Shown piece by piece: positions 28,101 to 35,058 of a stretch of DNA of 64,000 nucleotides. The stretch lies in NCBI GenBank assembly GCA_020091685.1, contig CM034603.1, positions 18,476,611 through 18,540,610 of the forward strand, in the 5' to 3' direction. The stretch comes from Lutjanus erythropterus (lineage: Eukaryota; Chordata; Actinopteri; Lutjaniformes; Lutjanidae). How positions within the stretch are numbered: the first letter of the stretch is position 1; the number at the start of each line of letters is the position of its first letter. Below the pieces are notes generated by a model. That model made no database searches. It saw only the letters and a program-made list of their open reading frames with translations, and was not told the DNA's origin. A program made the position numbers and the translations under genes.

Positions 28101-28787
28101 GACAGTGTAAAACATTGGTATTATAATGCCATAGGAAAAGTGGCATGATAATTTTTTATTATTAGGCTATGAAATAAAAGGGCGAAAGTAGATGGCTAAT
28201 CTTTCTGATTAATTAATAAACTGATCATTTTTGCTGCACTTAATTCAGTTTATGATGAAACATGATAATTTTTAAGTTCTTACAGTATTGTGCATACAGA
28301 ATTTTGAATTTGTTAATAATACTATTGCCTGCATATAGGCCTACTTAAAAATAAAATGTTCCCATGAAATGTGGTGGAGTAGGCTACTCATGTTAAGTGC
28401 CTCAAATTTGTGAGATACTTAAGTATAAGAGTAATGTACTTAGTTACATTTCACAACTGGAAAAAAGCACAACTTCTAAGTACTTGTTTAAGTGAACCCA
28501 ACTCAAGTACACTGAGTTTAGCAGACCCCAAAGTACAAGTAACTTATTTAAAATGAGTGTTAATAACAAGTTGATAAAAACTGAGTTACGTCAACTCAGT
28601 ATTTGTAATTAAACTTGATGTAAGTATTTACAGTGCAGTGGAGGAGGCAGTAGTCTCATGTACAGTAGTAGTAGAGTGCACACTCAAACAAAAAACTCAA
28701 AATTAAACATTAGAATACTGTACCATCAGAGGCCAAACATCGTGACGCTTGGATGAGGATCACAAATGCTGCACAAACTATCTTCAT
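1..28787 (-). CDS. mrc1: Macrophage mannose receptor 1-like, 5' part (gene A, continues past left edge)
   Basis: Tandem paralog of the gene at 34684-60008, in the same orientation. Visible exons: 28724-28787, 26753-27109, 26154-26324, 25316-25471, 24907-25017, 23220-23357, 22932-23111, 21002-21159, 18278-18391, 17409-17524, 17101-17249, 16817-17016, 11463-11572, 8791-8860, 8554-8695, 8350-8388, 6601-6764, 6406-6479, 3659-3759, 3349-3491, 3045-3150, 1234-1361. They sum to 2991 nt, 997 in-frame codons, with every intron phase matching the paralog. They encode signal peptide, ricin-type domain, FNII, CTLD1-5 and the first part of CTLD6. No stop, frameshift or broken splice site was found, so it looks intact as far as it can be read. 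The rest of CTLD6, CTLD7-8, membrane span and tail must lie left of position 1. Introns are longer and more transposon-laden than in the paralog. Confidence 0.93.
1234..3150 (-). CDS. mrc1: Gene A exons 21-22: first part of CTLD6
   Basis: Exons 3045-3150 (phase 0-1) and 1234-1361 (1-0). Motifs are [63 protein letters not shown]. The last exon ends at a GTAAGT donor in phase 0. The next exon, where the paralog has the mini-exon pair, is not recognisable in 1-1233 and must lie outside the window. Confidence 0.9.
1432..2105 (-). repeat. hAT-like repeat, inverted copy 1
   Basis: Interspersed element in gene A intron 21, reverse orientation relative to the copies at 2208 and 9174. It begins with gggatgcaccaattgactgg-like terminal sequence and ends with the aatcggccaaaatcag-type sequence that starts the other copies. 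It carries no intact coding sequence. Confidence 0.6.
2208..2860 (+). repeat. hAT-like repeat, copy 2 (head to head with copy 1)
   Basis: Begins gaggcaccgattcaatttt and runs through blocks such as cagcagtctgctgctggctaa and agactgtctgtcttctcttt. Both blocks recur in the copy at 9174-9945 and, reversed, in 1432-2105. A shorter start of the same family lies at the right window edge (63927-64000). Confidence 0.6.
3349..6764 (-). CDS. mrc1: Gene A exons 17-20: CTLD5 with degraded sugar site
   Basis: Exons 6601-6764 (phase 1-0), 6406-6479 (0-2), 3659-3759 (2-1) and 3349-3491 (1-0). Motifs are [80 protein letters not shown] and YSICK. The calcium site reads QPQ (854-856) and WRA (874-876): both halves have lost ligand residues, so this domain should not bind sugar by the usual calcium mechanism. 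Exon 6406-6479 is four codons longer at its 5' end than the paralog and stays in frame. Confidence 0.9.
3760..4978. other. Intron of gene A (part): low-complexity tract and repeat fragment
   Basis: Contains a poly-C/poly-T tract (3901-3921) and a fragment at about 4060-4200 that resembles 29810-29940 (ttgactggagca, cattaacctg). Nothing else was recognised. Confidence 0.4.
5027..5575 (-). pseudogene. hAT transposase N-terminal fragment (BED zinc finger)
   Basis: A 182-residue ORF inside the element at 4979-5943. Residues about 40-115 form the zinc-finger region ([13 protein letters not shown], then [15 protein letters not shown]). The last 40 residues look like non-homologous readthrough. It is more likely transposon debris than a host gene because its ATG and stop lie inside the inverted repeats. 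Confidence 0.6.
5818..5844. repeat. (AAT)n microsatellite
   Basis: Nine consecutive aat/ata trinucleotide units near the end of the hAT-like element. Confidence 0.8.
6840..8210 (+). repeat. Fish interspersed repeat interrupted by a hAT element
   Basis: Contains the wording common in many fish genomes: 'atggtgaacatcagcatgtt' and 'cagcctcacaggggcgctaa'. The left part (6840-7371) and right part (8029-8210) flank the inserted element at 7372-8028. Related fragments occur at 34200-34270 and 37195-37500. Confidence 0.5.
7372..8028 (+). mobile_element. Nonautonomous hAT element with 8-bp target duplication
   Basis: Starts taggggtgcagtgaatcaca and ends with the inverted version gtgatccgttgcacctgttc. 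It is flanked by a perfect 8-bp direct repeat ctaaatag (7364-7371 and 8029-8036), the hAT hallmark. It lies in gene A intron 16. No transposase is left. Confidence 0.75.
8350..8388 (-). CDS. mrc1: Gene A exon 16: 13-codon proline-rich linker
   Basis: A 39-nt phase 1-1 exon encoding [13 protein letters not shown] with TTACAG acceptor and GTAAGT donor. It is the exact counterpart of 47969-48007 and forms the CTLD4-CTLD5 hinge. Confidence 0.88.
8554..11572 (-). CDS. mrc1: Gene A exons 13-15: CTLD4 with QPN/WND motif
   Basis: Exons 11463-11572 (phase 0-2), 8791-8860 (2-0) and 8554-8695 (0-1). Motifs are [61 protein letters not shown] and ELLC. The triplet at the calcium site is QPN (residues 708-710) where the paralog has EPN, while WND is kept. 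Gln for Glu alters a calcium ligand, so affinity or specificity may differ. Exons 13 and 12 are separated by a 5.2 kb transposon-rich intron. Confidence 0.9.
9174..9945 (+). repeat. hAT-like repeat, copy 3
   Basis: Same family as 1432-2860, in gene A intron 13. It begins agatgcaccgattccaattt and ends around the ccggtcaccggtcagggc repeat. Internal blocks (cagcagtctgctgctggctaa, agactgtctgtcttctcttt) match the other copies. Confidence 0.6.
10008..10146. repeat. (ATT)n / (AAT)n microsatellite
   Basis: About 140 bp of nearly pure att trinucleotides with a few agt units, turning into aat near the end. Confidence 0.85.
10628..10745 (+). repeat. tRNA-derived SINE fragment
   Basis: A tRNA-like head (gggtgccttgatagctgaca, tggtagaac; box A-like) is followed about 40 bp later by ggtttgatttcagctgg (box B-like). 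It does not fold into a tRNA with proper anticodon stem, so I read it as a SINE head in gene A intron 13. Confidence 0.45.
11131..11155. repeat. (CAT)n microsatellite
   Basis: Eight consecutive cat units in gene A intron 13. The surrounding 10780-10950 resembles the start of the ctatatcgcccag MITE family seen at 11883-12318. Confidence 0.7.
11883..12318 (-). mobile_element. MITE inserted in the Tc1 element
   Basis: About 435 bp ending attatattgcccagcccta; the same family is at 32085-32482 in the opposite orientation, with fragments at 10780-10950 and 49575-49655. It interrupts the 5' part of the Tc1 copy, so it is younger. The family has internal cgatatc-rich palindromic ends. Confidence 0.6.
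12330..13110 (+). pseudogene. Tc1-family transposase remnant
   Basis: A readable stretch at 12526-12936 includes [22 protein letters not shown] and [12 protein letters not shown], the block with the second catalytic aspartate. After a frame break, [18 protein letters not shown] at about 12966-13019 carries the third acidic residue. Stops and frameshifts interrupt it and the N-terminal paired-type domain is mostly missing, so it cannot be functional. Confidence 0.75.
13321..14873. other. Intron of gene A (part): uncharacterised repeat-like sequence
   Basis: Includes gggtgcaatgtgtaagatac near 13416, which looks like the start of a common fish MITE, and a GA-rich block near 14710-14750. No clear second end or coding sequence was recognised. 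Confidence 0.35.
14874..15798 (+). mobile_element. DNA transposon with aaggccaaaacgcact inverted repeats
   Basis: Inverted repeat aaggccaaaacgcact at 14874 pairs with agtgcgttttggcctt ending 15798. Subterminal gacgcgcgtca motifs occur at both ends. The 925-bp body has no recognisable transposase. It is unusually GC-rich near its ends compared with the surrounding intron 12 of gene A. Confidence 0.6.
16240..16637 (-). repeat. hAT-like repeat (gcgcatccctag end)
   Basis: Ends ttgataatcgtgcgcatccc; the mirror-image end cagggatgcgcacgatta begins the copy at 29471. The block tctacattcaacattatttcc is shared with 31838. It lies in gene A intron 12. Confidence 0.5.
16817..17524 (-). CDS. mrc1: Gene A exons 10-12: CTLD3
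   Basis: Exons 17409-17524 (phase 0-2), 17101-17249 (2-1) and 16817-17016 (1-0) are identical in size to the paralogous exons. Motifs are [60 protein letters not shown] and KYICK. The last exon also encodes the linker and the first strand of CTLD4 ([18 protein letters not shown]). Confidence 0.92.
18278..23111 (-). CDS. mrc1: Gene A exons 7-9: CTLD2
   Basis: Exons 22932-23111, 21002-21159 and 18278-18391 give residues about 333-483. Motifs are [73 protein letters not shown] and HGYICMK. The second exon has one codon more than its paralog. No EPN or QPD is present. Confidence 0.91.
18558..20250 (+). mobile_element. hAT-like element with cagggtccaacattaa inverted repeats
   Basis: Perfect 16-bp terminal inverted repeat: cagggtccaacattaa at 18558 and ttaatgttggaccctg ending 20250. 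Subterminal tacttgccctgc motifs are repeated and reversed (gcttgccc) near the far end. It contains a second element at 19114-19787. It lies in gene A intron 8 and has no transposase ORF. Confidence 0.7.
19114..19787 (+). mobile_element. MITE nested in the 18558-20250 element
   Basis: Starts tagggttgggtgattga and ends tatcgcccaactcta, imperfect inverted termini, with flanks ccagttac and ccagtttt (6 of 8 identical). Related partial copies are at 27259-27600 and 32602-33240. Confidence 0.65.
20391..20972 (+). mobile_element. Nonautonomous hAT element with perfect target duplication
   Basis: Termini tagggatgtctcgatca and cggatcgggacatccct are inverted, and the 8-bp duplication gtaatatg occurs at 20383-20390 and 20973-20980. 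The insertion ends only 30 bp from the start of gene A exon 8 (21002), on the donor side. Confidence 0.85.
21896..22678 (+). mobile_element. TTAA-flanked MITE
   Basis: ttaaagggaaagttcaccc at 21896 and gctgaactatccctttaa ending 22678 form inverted termini inside a TTAA duplication, as in piggyBac-type elements. The interior (about 22350-22440) seems to hold another short insertion. It lies in gene A intron 7. A right-half fragment of the family is at 62360-62625. Confidence 0.65.
23220..25471 (-). CDS. mrc1: Gene A exons 4-6: CTLD1
   Basis: Exons 25316-25471, 24907-25017 and 23220-23357 (phase 1-1 each) give residues about 198-332. Motifs are [43 protein letters not shown] and KKLGYICY. The middle exon is four codons shorter than in the paralog, in the loop before the WTGL strand. 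The second intron contains a complete hAT-type element (23734-24745). Confidence 0.9.
23734..24745 (+). mobile_element. Nonautonomous hAT element with perfect target duplication
   Basis: Inverted termini cagtggtggacaaagtac and gtccaccactg. A perfect 8-bp duplication ctactcgc is at 23726-23733 and 24746-24753. The ends are rich in repeated aagtatt/gtactt motifs (subterminal repeats). It sits in gene A intron 5. Confidence 0.85.
25472..26752. other. Gene A introns 2-3, apart from the FNII exon: nothing further recognised
   Basis: Apart from exon 26154-26324, only AT-rich intron with a short (TA)n stretch at 25676-25688 was seen. Confidence 0.4.
26154..26324 (-). CDS. mrc1: Gene A exon 3: fibronectin type II domain
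   Basis: 57 codons, phase 1-1. FNII signature residues are present: [38 protein letters not shown] and WGFCP. All four cysteines are kept, as are the tryptophans that form the collagen-binding pocket in this family. Confidence 0.92.
26753..27109 (-). CDS. mrc1: Gene A exon 2: ricin-type lectin domain
   Basis: 119 codons, phase 1-1, residues about 22-140. It contains [50 protein letters not shown] and RNET. Length and cysteine pattern match the paralogous exon. It starts after a CAG acceptor at 27110-27111 and ends at a GTAC donor. Confidence 0.92.
27259..27600 (+). repeat. Partial copy of the gggtgattg MITE family
   Basis: Gene A intron 1. It reads ggcttgggtgattggacaga and resembles 19114 onwards (gatgggctgaatccatcgct), but the right terminus is missing. 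Further right in the intron, 28340-28640 has gtacttaagta-like pieces related to the ends of the 23734 element. Confidence 0.5.
28724..28787 (-). CDS. mrc1: Gene A exon 1: signal peptide
   Basis: The ATG (plus-strand cat 28785-28787) begins a 21-codon signal peptide, [20 protein letters not shown] then D, ending in phase 1. It is nearly the same as exon 1 of the downstream-coordinate paralog, with K-I[11 protein letters not shown] shared. The match fixes the start codon. Confidence 0.9.
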
Positions 28788-28900
28788 TGTTAGAATTCTT
28801 CTGAGATGTCTCACAGCAGACGCTTTCATCCATGCATCTCTCAAACAGGATTTTAGAGTTGTGTGACTGATTGTTGAAAGTCAGCCTTAATAGCGCTGAC
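28788..28900 (-). promoter_or_regulatory. Proximal promoter and 5' UTR of gene A
   Basis: A TATTAA box (plus-strand ttaata, 28887-28892) lies about 100 bp before the ATG, with the same downstream blocks as the paralog's promoter. Just upstream (28903-28925) a tandem repeat gives two CAGGAT cores, which could be ETS-family sites. Mammalian MRC1 is known to respond to the ETS factor PU.1, but the match here is short and only suggestive. Confidence 0.45.
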
Positions 28901-28925
28901 ACATCCTGTCTCATCCTGTCTCATC

Positions 28926-29470
28926 AACTCATCAGACAGTCAAGGAGGGGCAAATGATCATCTCAGTTTTTTTTTTTGTTTTGTTTTTTTTTGTTTTTGT
29001 GTTTTTTTCTTTTTTTCAAGCCAGATCCCCATTGCTGACTTGCACACTGTTTCATTCTTACACACCGCAACCCCAGAGCAATACGCACCTTATTACAAGG
29101 ATACGTGCCATTGCATAATATACAGGCAATGTGGGAAAGGGGAAGTGCTAGTTTCATAATTGAAATAAAATGACTTAGTCTACACAGATACTAAACATGT
29201 GAATCAGAGGACAACATTTCTGATTTTCAATTTTAAGATAAGTTATATAGCAGTAAGTTCAACCAAGTAATTTGATTGGACAAGAGACGTTTCATGATTG
29301 TTATTATAGACTACAACATGACTGGGACTTTAAACTACATGTATCACTCTGCTTTTTAGTGCTCTAATAATCATTAGTCTATATTAACATTACAATGACT
29401 TAACAGATAGAGACCATAGAGACAGCAGGAGACAGGAGGCGTCTTGTACATAATTCAGAGCTTATTACCA
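28926..29470. other. Intergenic: poly-T tract, otherwise nothing recognised
   Basis: Contains a long T-rich tract (28968-29018). No exon, promoter or repeat terminus was recognised. Confidence 0.4.
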
Positions 29471-30100
29471 GGGATGCGCACGATTAGTTGACTATACAAT
29501 TAAATGTCGCCACTCTTGCTAGTCGGCACCAGAATTACTTACTTAATTAATTTAAAATATTTATTAACATTTCATTCATGCACAAAGCCAGTTAACTGTT
29601 GCCTCTAAGGTGTTATGCAGCTGCCCGTCACTTGTCAGGGCTGCAGCCCCATTAGATAGTGACCCATCTTGATGTACACCATATGCATGTATGCCCACAT
29701 CACCCAGGCAACCCCAGATGTTTACATCAGCAAAGTTAGACAAATGACAACTCATAGAACCAACACGGTTTGGCAGTGTTTTAATCCAGAAAATGGAAAG
29801 AATGTTGAATGTAGACTGTGAAAGAAAAAAGTGGTATACAATCACTTGACTGGAGCAACATGTGCACAATAAGCACAGACACGAACATTAACCTGCAGGC
29901 AGAGCTGCAAGCTGCTGCTGCTAACACTGCTAATGTTAGTCACACTGTGAAGCAGGCTGACAGGTAACATCTGATATTGCACCACAGTGGAATATTGTCA
30001 TTGCACAATCTACTGGGAACAGAGCTGATTGCAAAGTCTGACAGCAGCAGGGAGGAAGGACTTGCAGTAACGTTCCTTCACACACTGAATAAGTAGAAAG
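29471..30100 (+). repeat. hAT-like repeat (gggatgcgcacgatta start)
   Basis: Begins agggatgcgcacgattagtt and contains catccattttctg-like blocks shared, reversed, with 16240-16637 and 31830-32518. It lies in the intergenic region. The right terminus is unclear. Confidence 0.5.
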
Positions 30101-31829
30101 GCAAGCCCAGCCTTTCTCCCCCATCTTTAAATTCTTTAGTCACTCCCCATTGTTTACCATTTAAGTACCTTACAGTTATTCATTATATGTTAATCATTCA
30201 CAGTAATACTTCTAATTTATTTTACATTTATTAATACAATGAACTGATATAATTTTTCCAACCATCTAAAGACAGAGAAGCAGACGTGAGACAAGTCGTG
30301 GTTGAAGCAGCCGATAGCAGCATGATAAACACAGATTCTAGACAATGCTGTGGTTGACCATTTGGAAATTCATCAATTTCAACTTCACTTCCGAAGGTAT
30401 TGGGCAATATTCACAACAAGGAAGCTTCCATAGTGCTGACCCAGTGTTTTTGTAAGTGAACGCTGGACTTTCTCAAGACATAACTGCCAGAAAGTAATGA
30501 CATTGCATGCTGATCCAAACGTCGTGTACCAAACAGTTCAGGTCAAATGCTTGCACAATTCCACCCCTGTTTACCCTACAGGATGCTAATTTAGGCTAAC
30601 AGTTAATTACAAGAAAGCAATCAAATTAGGCAAACAAATCCAGAAGGTTGAGGTACTGATACACCAAAACAACCTTGAGAAAACTAGCACAGTCTACAGT
30701 CTACTACCAAATCATAGCGTACTTTAAATGCCGCTGACAAACAGATCAAAAGCTGTTTAAGCTGCTGTGCTTATGTCCAACTCTGTATACTTTGTCCGAT
30801 TAAAAAGTGTGACAGTGGTCCTACAGCAATAAGTAGGGATGTTCCTGTGAACTAATTTCCCTGTTGATTAAACGCAAAATTTAATTACGAGTAGTTGACT
30901 AGTCTAATGTTAAGAAAACACAAATGAAAATTGTAGCCATCTTGAAACTTAAGACAAACTGCCAAAAACAAGCCAGTGAGATACAGCAGTAAAATGATAT
31001 TAATCTGCTATATATTTTATATACTGTACTGTAATGTATTATACAGTTGTGTACATAAGTTTTACAATATACTGTAATTTACCTTGTGGACTAACTTGAA
31101 AAGCCTTTGAAACAGCTGTGCTATATTTTAAAATTAAAATTCATATAAGAAATATGCAACTGTAAATTAGATGCTTGACAGTTTGTAAGAAAAAACAGAG
31201 AAAAAACATCTGTTATAATCATCAGCTTAAACTGATCAATTTTACCCAGACAGATGTGATCACTATAAGAGCTTTCCACGTAAATTTAAACTGTGCAAAA
31301 TCAATATGTGCAATGGTGTAAATTGGTATAAATTGCTGAGTGTGTTCTGTTTTATTTCCTCTTACTGGCACGAGGCCGATATTCAGTCCAACAGTACAAC
31401 CTTGAGTGTGATATTGCTTTTATATAACAGTTCCAGAAATAACTGACAACAGATTATGATTTCTTTGTTTATTTACTCATTTATTTGGCTCTGCCAAAAC
31501 AAATAAATCGGCCACTGTGCTGGATTGTTCCCATGTAACACAAACAAGCCTCAGGGCTGTATTCAGCTCAGACTTCTTAAGAGATTGAATGTCCCTGTTT
31601 AATTTTTTTAAGACTCACCCTGGTACAGACCAAGCAAAAAGACTGAGATGGCAGAAAAGGTGGGTCACAGTCTGCTTTCAAATTGCCTCTGGCAAGATTT
31701 GTTTGTTATTTGAAAGCAAATGAACCAACCGGAGGATCCTACGATGGCAGGTTTGTTATTCTAGCGGATTTAAGAAGCTAATCTACTAATTATTAACATA
31801 ATTAATATAATTAATAATTATATACCACT
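30101..31829. other. Intergenic: no gene recognised
   Basis: AT-rich with scattered old repeat pieces (for example tagggatgttcctgtgaact near 30836). No exon-like or RNA-like sequence was found. Confidence 0.4.
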
Positions 31830-32518
31830 TTCTGTCACAGTCTACATTCAACATTATTTCCATTTTCTGGATTAAAACACTGCCAACCCGTGCTTGTTTT
31901 ACGAGCTGTCGTCTGTCCGATTTTGTTGATATGAACTGCAGGGGTTGCCTGGGCAACATGCTTCCAGCATACAGTGAGAGGGGCTGCAGAATGAAATGTT
32001 GATAAATAGTTGAAACAACTAGTATTTCCGGTGCTGACTGGCGAGGGTGGTGATGTTTAATCTACGGTTGATGATGATAATATATTTTAGTGATGATAAT
32101 GATATTCTATTGTATTGTGATATGACACTAGATATCGTGATAGATTTTGGATATCGTTATATCGTATATACAGTTAAGTGTTGTCATTTTGAGAATTTAC
32201 CAGACTGTTCCAGCTGATCTGTTATTTGCTTTTACTCACTTGGGCATTATGTCCACATGATTATTTATAAAATAATCTCACATTTTGTGAAAGCACCAAT
32301 AGTCATCCCTGTAATATTGTTGCAATATAATACAACAAATTTATTTTATCCCCTCAGCCACTTCCACCCTTTGGAGTACACAACATATCAGTCACAACTT
32401 ACACAATCAATAATTATCGATATCGACCGATATGAAATTTCACTATCGTGATAGGTTTTTCGGCTATATCGCCCAGGCCTAGTTCAATCATAAAGTTGCT
32501 TAATCACATGCATCCCTA
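31830..32518 (-). repeat. hAT-like repeat split by a MITE
   Basis: The left part (31830-32080) matches 16290-16620. The right tail (32483-32518, cataaagttgcttaatcaca then tgcatccct) is the expected end of the family. The MITE at 32085-32482 separates them. Confidence 0.55.
32085..32482 (+). mobile_element. MITE nested in the repeat at 31830-32518
   Basis: Same family as 11883-12318, opposite orientation, ending ggctatatcgcccaggccta. The two copies align over their whole length, including the inner block cagactgttccagctgatct. Confidence 0.6.
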
Positions 32519-32601
32519 TCTTGTACCTCTTAATATTTAACTATCTGCAGGTAAATTCAGTTTTTTAGTCATGCACATTCAGTTACAGTCCACCCCAACT
32601 A

Positions 32602-33240
32602 GGGCTGAGTGATTGCATGAATATATCACTTATTGGTGATGGGATGAATCCATTGTTTGTGGGGGGAGAGTTTTTGGGATGATGTTTCTTTTTTTATTTT
32701 ACCAATGTAATGGTTGACAGAGTGACAGGCACTGTTCTGCGATACGCTCTCATCTAGCAGTGCAGTACACACATACTCAGCCAGAACTATGTGCTCTGAG
32801 CTGGGTGAGAAATGAGAGCTGCCTGCAGATATTTAACATTTAATGCTGTGAATTTAGGATTTATTTCAATCAAACCAGAGATGGTGATTGTTGTGAAAAT
32901 GGAAATACTAACAAAGATGGGTTGGGTGAGTTTTACATACTTTCCTGTTAACTTTGAATGAAGTGTGTTAGTGACGAGTCAACGAGCCAATTAAACTGGT
33001 CTTAGTTCAGTAACAGGGAGAAGCTTGAATTCAGAAGGTGTACAATTGTATTTTTATGTTTTAAAAGGAAAATAGGTGTGAGAATGTTTAATTTCTTGAC
33101 AGTTTGTTAGTTTATTTTGTTTACTGGATGTAGTGAATGTACCTAACTTATGAAACACAGTTAATTCGTTCACACATCTCTCCCAACTGAGACTTGGGAT
33201 GGGGGTGGAAGATAGTAGGAGTGGCCCACAGTTTTGATTG
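32602..33240 (+). repeat. Partial copy of the gggtgattg MITE family
   Basis: Begins tagggctgagtgattgcatg and shares gaattcagaa, tttcttgacagtttgttag and the ctcccaactgagac block with 19114-19787. The right end is lost. Confidence 0.5.
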
Positions 33241-33879
33241 TTGGCTTGCAGAAGCAACACAGGAACTAAGGTTAAGTGTGTGGCTGTAGAGGAAAGAAAA
33301 CTGTTTGATTAAAGAGGAGATTGGATGTAATAATACTTACTCAAGAACATATCAATGATAATTATTGCGGTGCCATAACTGGTTACATTGTGTTTGCCAT
33401 CATGGATCATTAGTACCAGTTTAAGACAATATGATTTGGTCAATAGAAGCAAATAGAAAAAAATCTGTGCACCTTTTTAAAAAGGCTGTTATGCTCAAAG
33501 GGGAAGTGGCTTTTGTAAATCCGAGAAGTGAGCCTTGAGAATACTGTTGGTGAGTAAGGGATCAAAAAGTTAAAAGATGAGATACTCCAAAATATCGCCA
33601 CACACAAAGCACTTGGGCAACACCAAACTCAAACTGGTAATGTGGTAATCCAGAGTAAAAAGTTGCTGTGTGTTTCAGCACAGTTTGGCTAAAACATTTT
33701 CTCCAGATATATCTCTTGTCTCTCATTTCTGTTGAAACTGAATGAAGTGTCTTTCTTGAACGTAGCATTAACCATGATACAAGCACTGAACACAGCAGCT
33801 GTTTAGCTTGCAGTTTGGGTCATTCTGGACTCTCACTATGATATAATTTACATTTTCCACTTTTGAGGCAAAGAAAAAA

Positions 33880-33985
33880 AAATATATACATATATGTATA
33901 TATATATACATATATGTATATATATATACATATATGTATATTTATATATATACATATATGTATATATATATATGTATATTATCTT
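33880..33985. repeat. (TA)n/(CATATATG)n microsatellite
   Basis: About 100 bp of alternating tatata, with regularly spaced catatatg units, downstream of gene B. Confidence 0.85.
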
Positions 33986-34527
33986 GGGGAAGGTTGTTAA
34001 AATTTAGAAATGTCACTGATTTACTTAACTATTGTTGTTATACAACATTATGTTGTGTTATTGTGTTGTGTGCTCTAGGGATAACAAGGTCACCACAAGG
34101 TCATTCCAAATTAGTTTGGTGATCCCCTGATTTTTCATCATCAACAGTCCAAAATTTTAATGTGTCCAGTAATTAATGCTTTATTATGACCAGTATCTGA
34201 AACCTCCCATCAGCTTTACTACCGGAACACTTTGTGTTTAGTGCAAAATAGCAAATGTCAGCATGCATACATGCTATAACTAAAAAAAAGTGAGAACACT
34301 TATTTATGACTTGTTTTAAGAAAATGTTGTCAGACCAAAGTTCTTTCTTCTGAAAACTTCCTTACCATGTCCACTATTAAGTGTTCAGAGATTGACCAAT
34401 GCATTGTTGATGTAGGTCCTTTCATGGAATTTGTTGACTGGCTCAAAACCACCACAGATACTGAATGGAAAGTATCATGTAAATTCAAGAAGGAGAAAAT
34501 ACAGTAATGATAATCATGTCTGCTATA

Positions 34528-34533
34528 TTTATT
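34528..34533 (-). promoter_or_regulatory. Probable polyadenylation signal of gene B
   Basis: AATAAA on the minus strand (plus-strand tttatt), about 150 nt after the stop codon and the first such hexamer downstream of it. It implies a short 3' UTR ending near 34510. Confidence 0.5.
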
Positions 34534-34683
34534 GCTTTGTTCAATGTTAATTAGATATTACAAGTCTTACACAGCAGCCAATCCATAGTGAGTAATAAAA
34601 TACACAGCACTATCCTAGAGTTAAAATACATTTAAAAAACAAGGTGAACAGGTCCACACTGTTGTTGTTTGGGGGTTGGGGAA

Positions 34684-35058
34684 TCACATAGTTCCAACAG
34701 CAGGCTCACAGTTCTCTTCCTCTGCATTCTGGACCAGTATATTGCTGTCAACCACATTGGGTTGGGTCTGCCCATTGCTGAAGAAGAGTGGATTATCAAA
34801 GGCGGTTAATTTGGCAGGGATGGGTAAGCGATGACGATTCTTCTTGAAGAGGAAGAAGGCAATGACTGCTCCCATGACAATCCCAGTTATGACTATCACA
34901 ACTGCCAAAGCAATGTGGCCACGGCCGGATAGTTCTGCAAAGATTGAAAGAGAAGATAATGATTAGCTGCAAGAACACAGTCATAATTTTGAAGAAGATG
35001 AAGAGTTGTTACTTACGAGGTCCTGGTGGTGATGATGATGATGCTATTGATGGTAATA
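34684..35058 (-). CDS. mrc1: Gene B exons 30-31: stalk, transmembrane segment, cytoplasmic tail
   Basis: Exon 35017-35058 (14 codons, VLPSIASSSSPPGPR spanning the junction) is a Ser/Pro stalk. Exon 34684-34934 gives a 23-residue hydrophobic span (residues about 1374-1396), a KKNRHR stop-transfer cluster and a roughly 50-residue tail ending PAVGTM before TGA (plus-strand tca 34684-34686). The tail carries FDNPLFF, equivalent in place to the aromatic internalisation motif of MRC1, with Phe where mammals have Tyr. An acidic stretch EEEN lies near the end. Confidence 0.93.

Noticed and set aside
33880-33985. Regulatory or structured element in regular catatatg repeats
   Set aside because: Simple alternating microsatellite; nothing beyond repeat expansion is needed to explain it.
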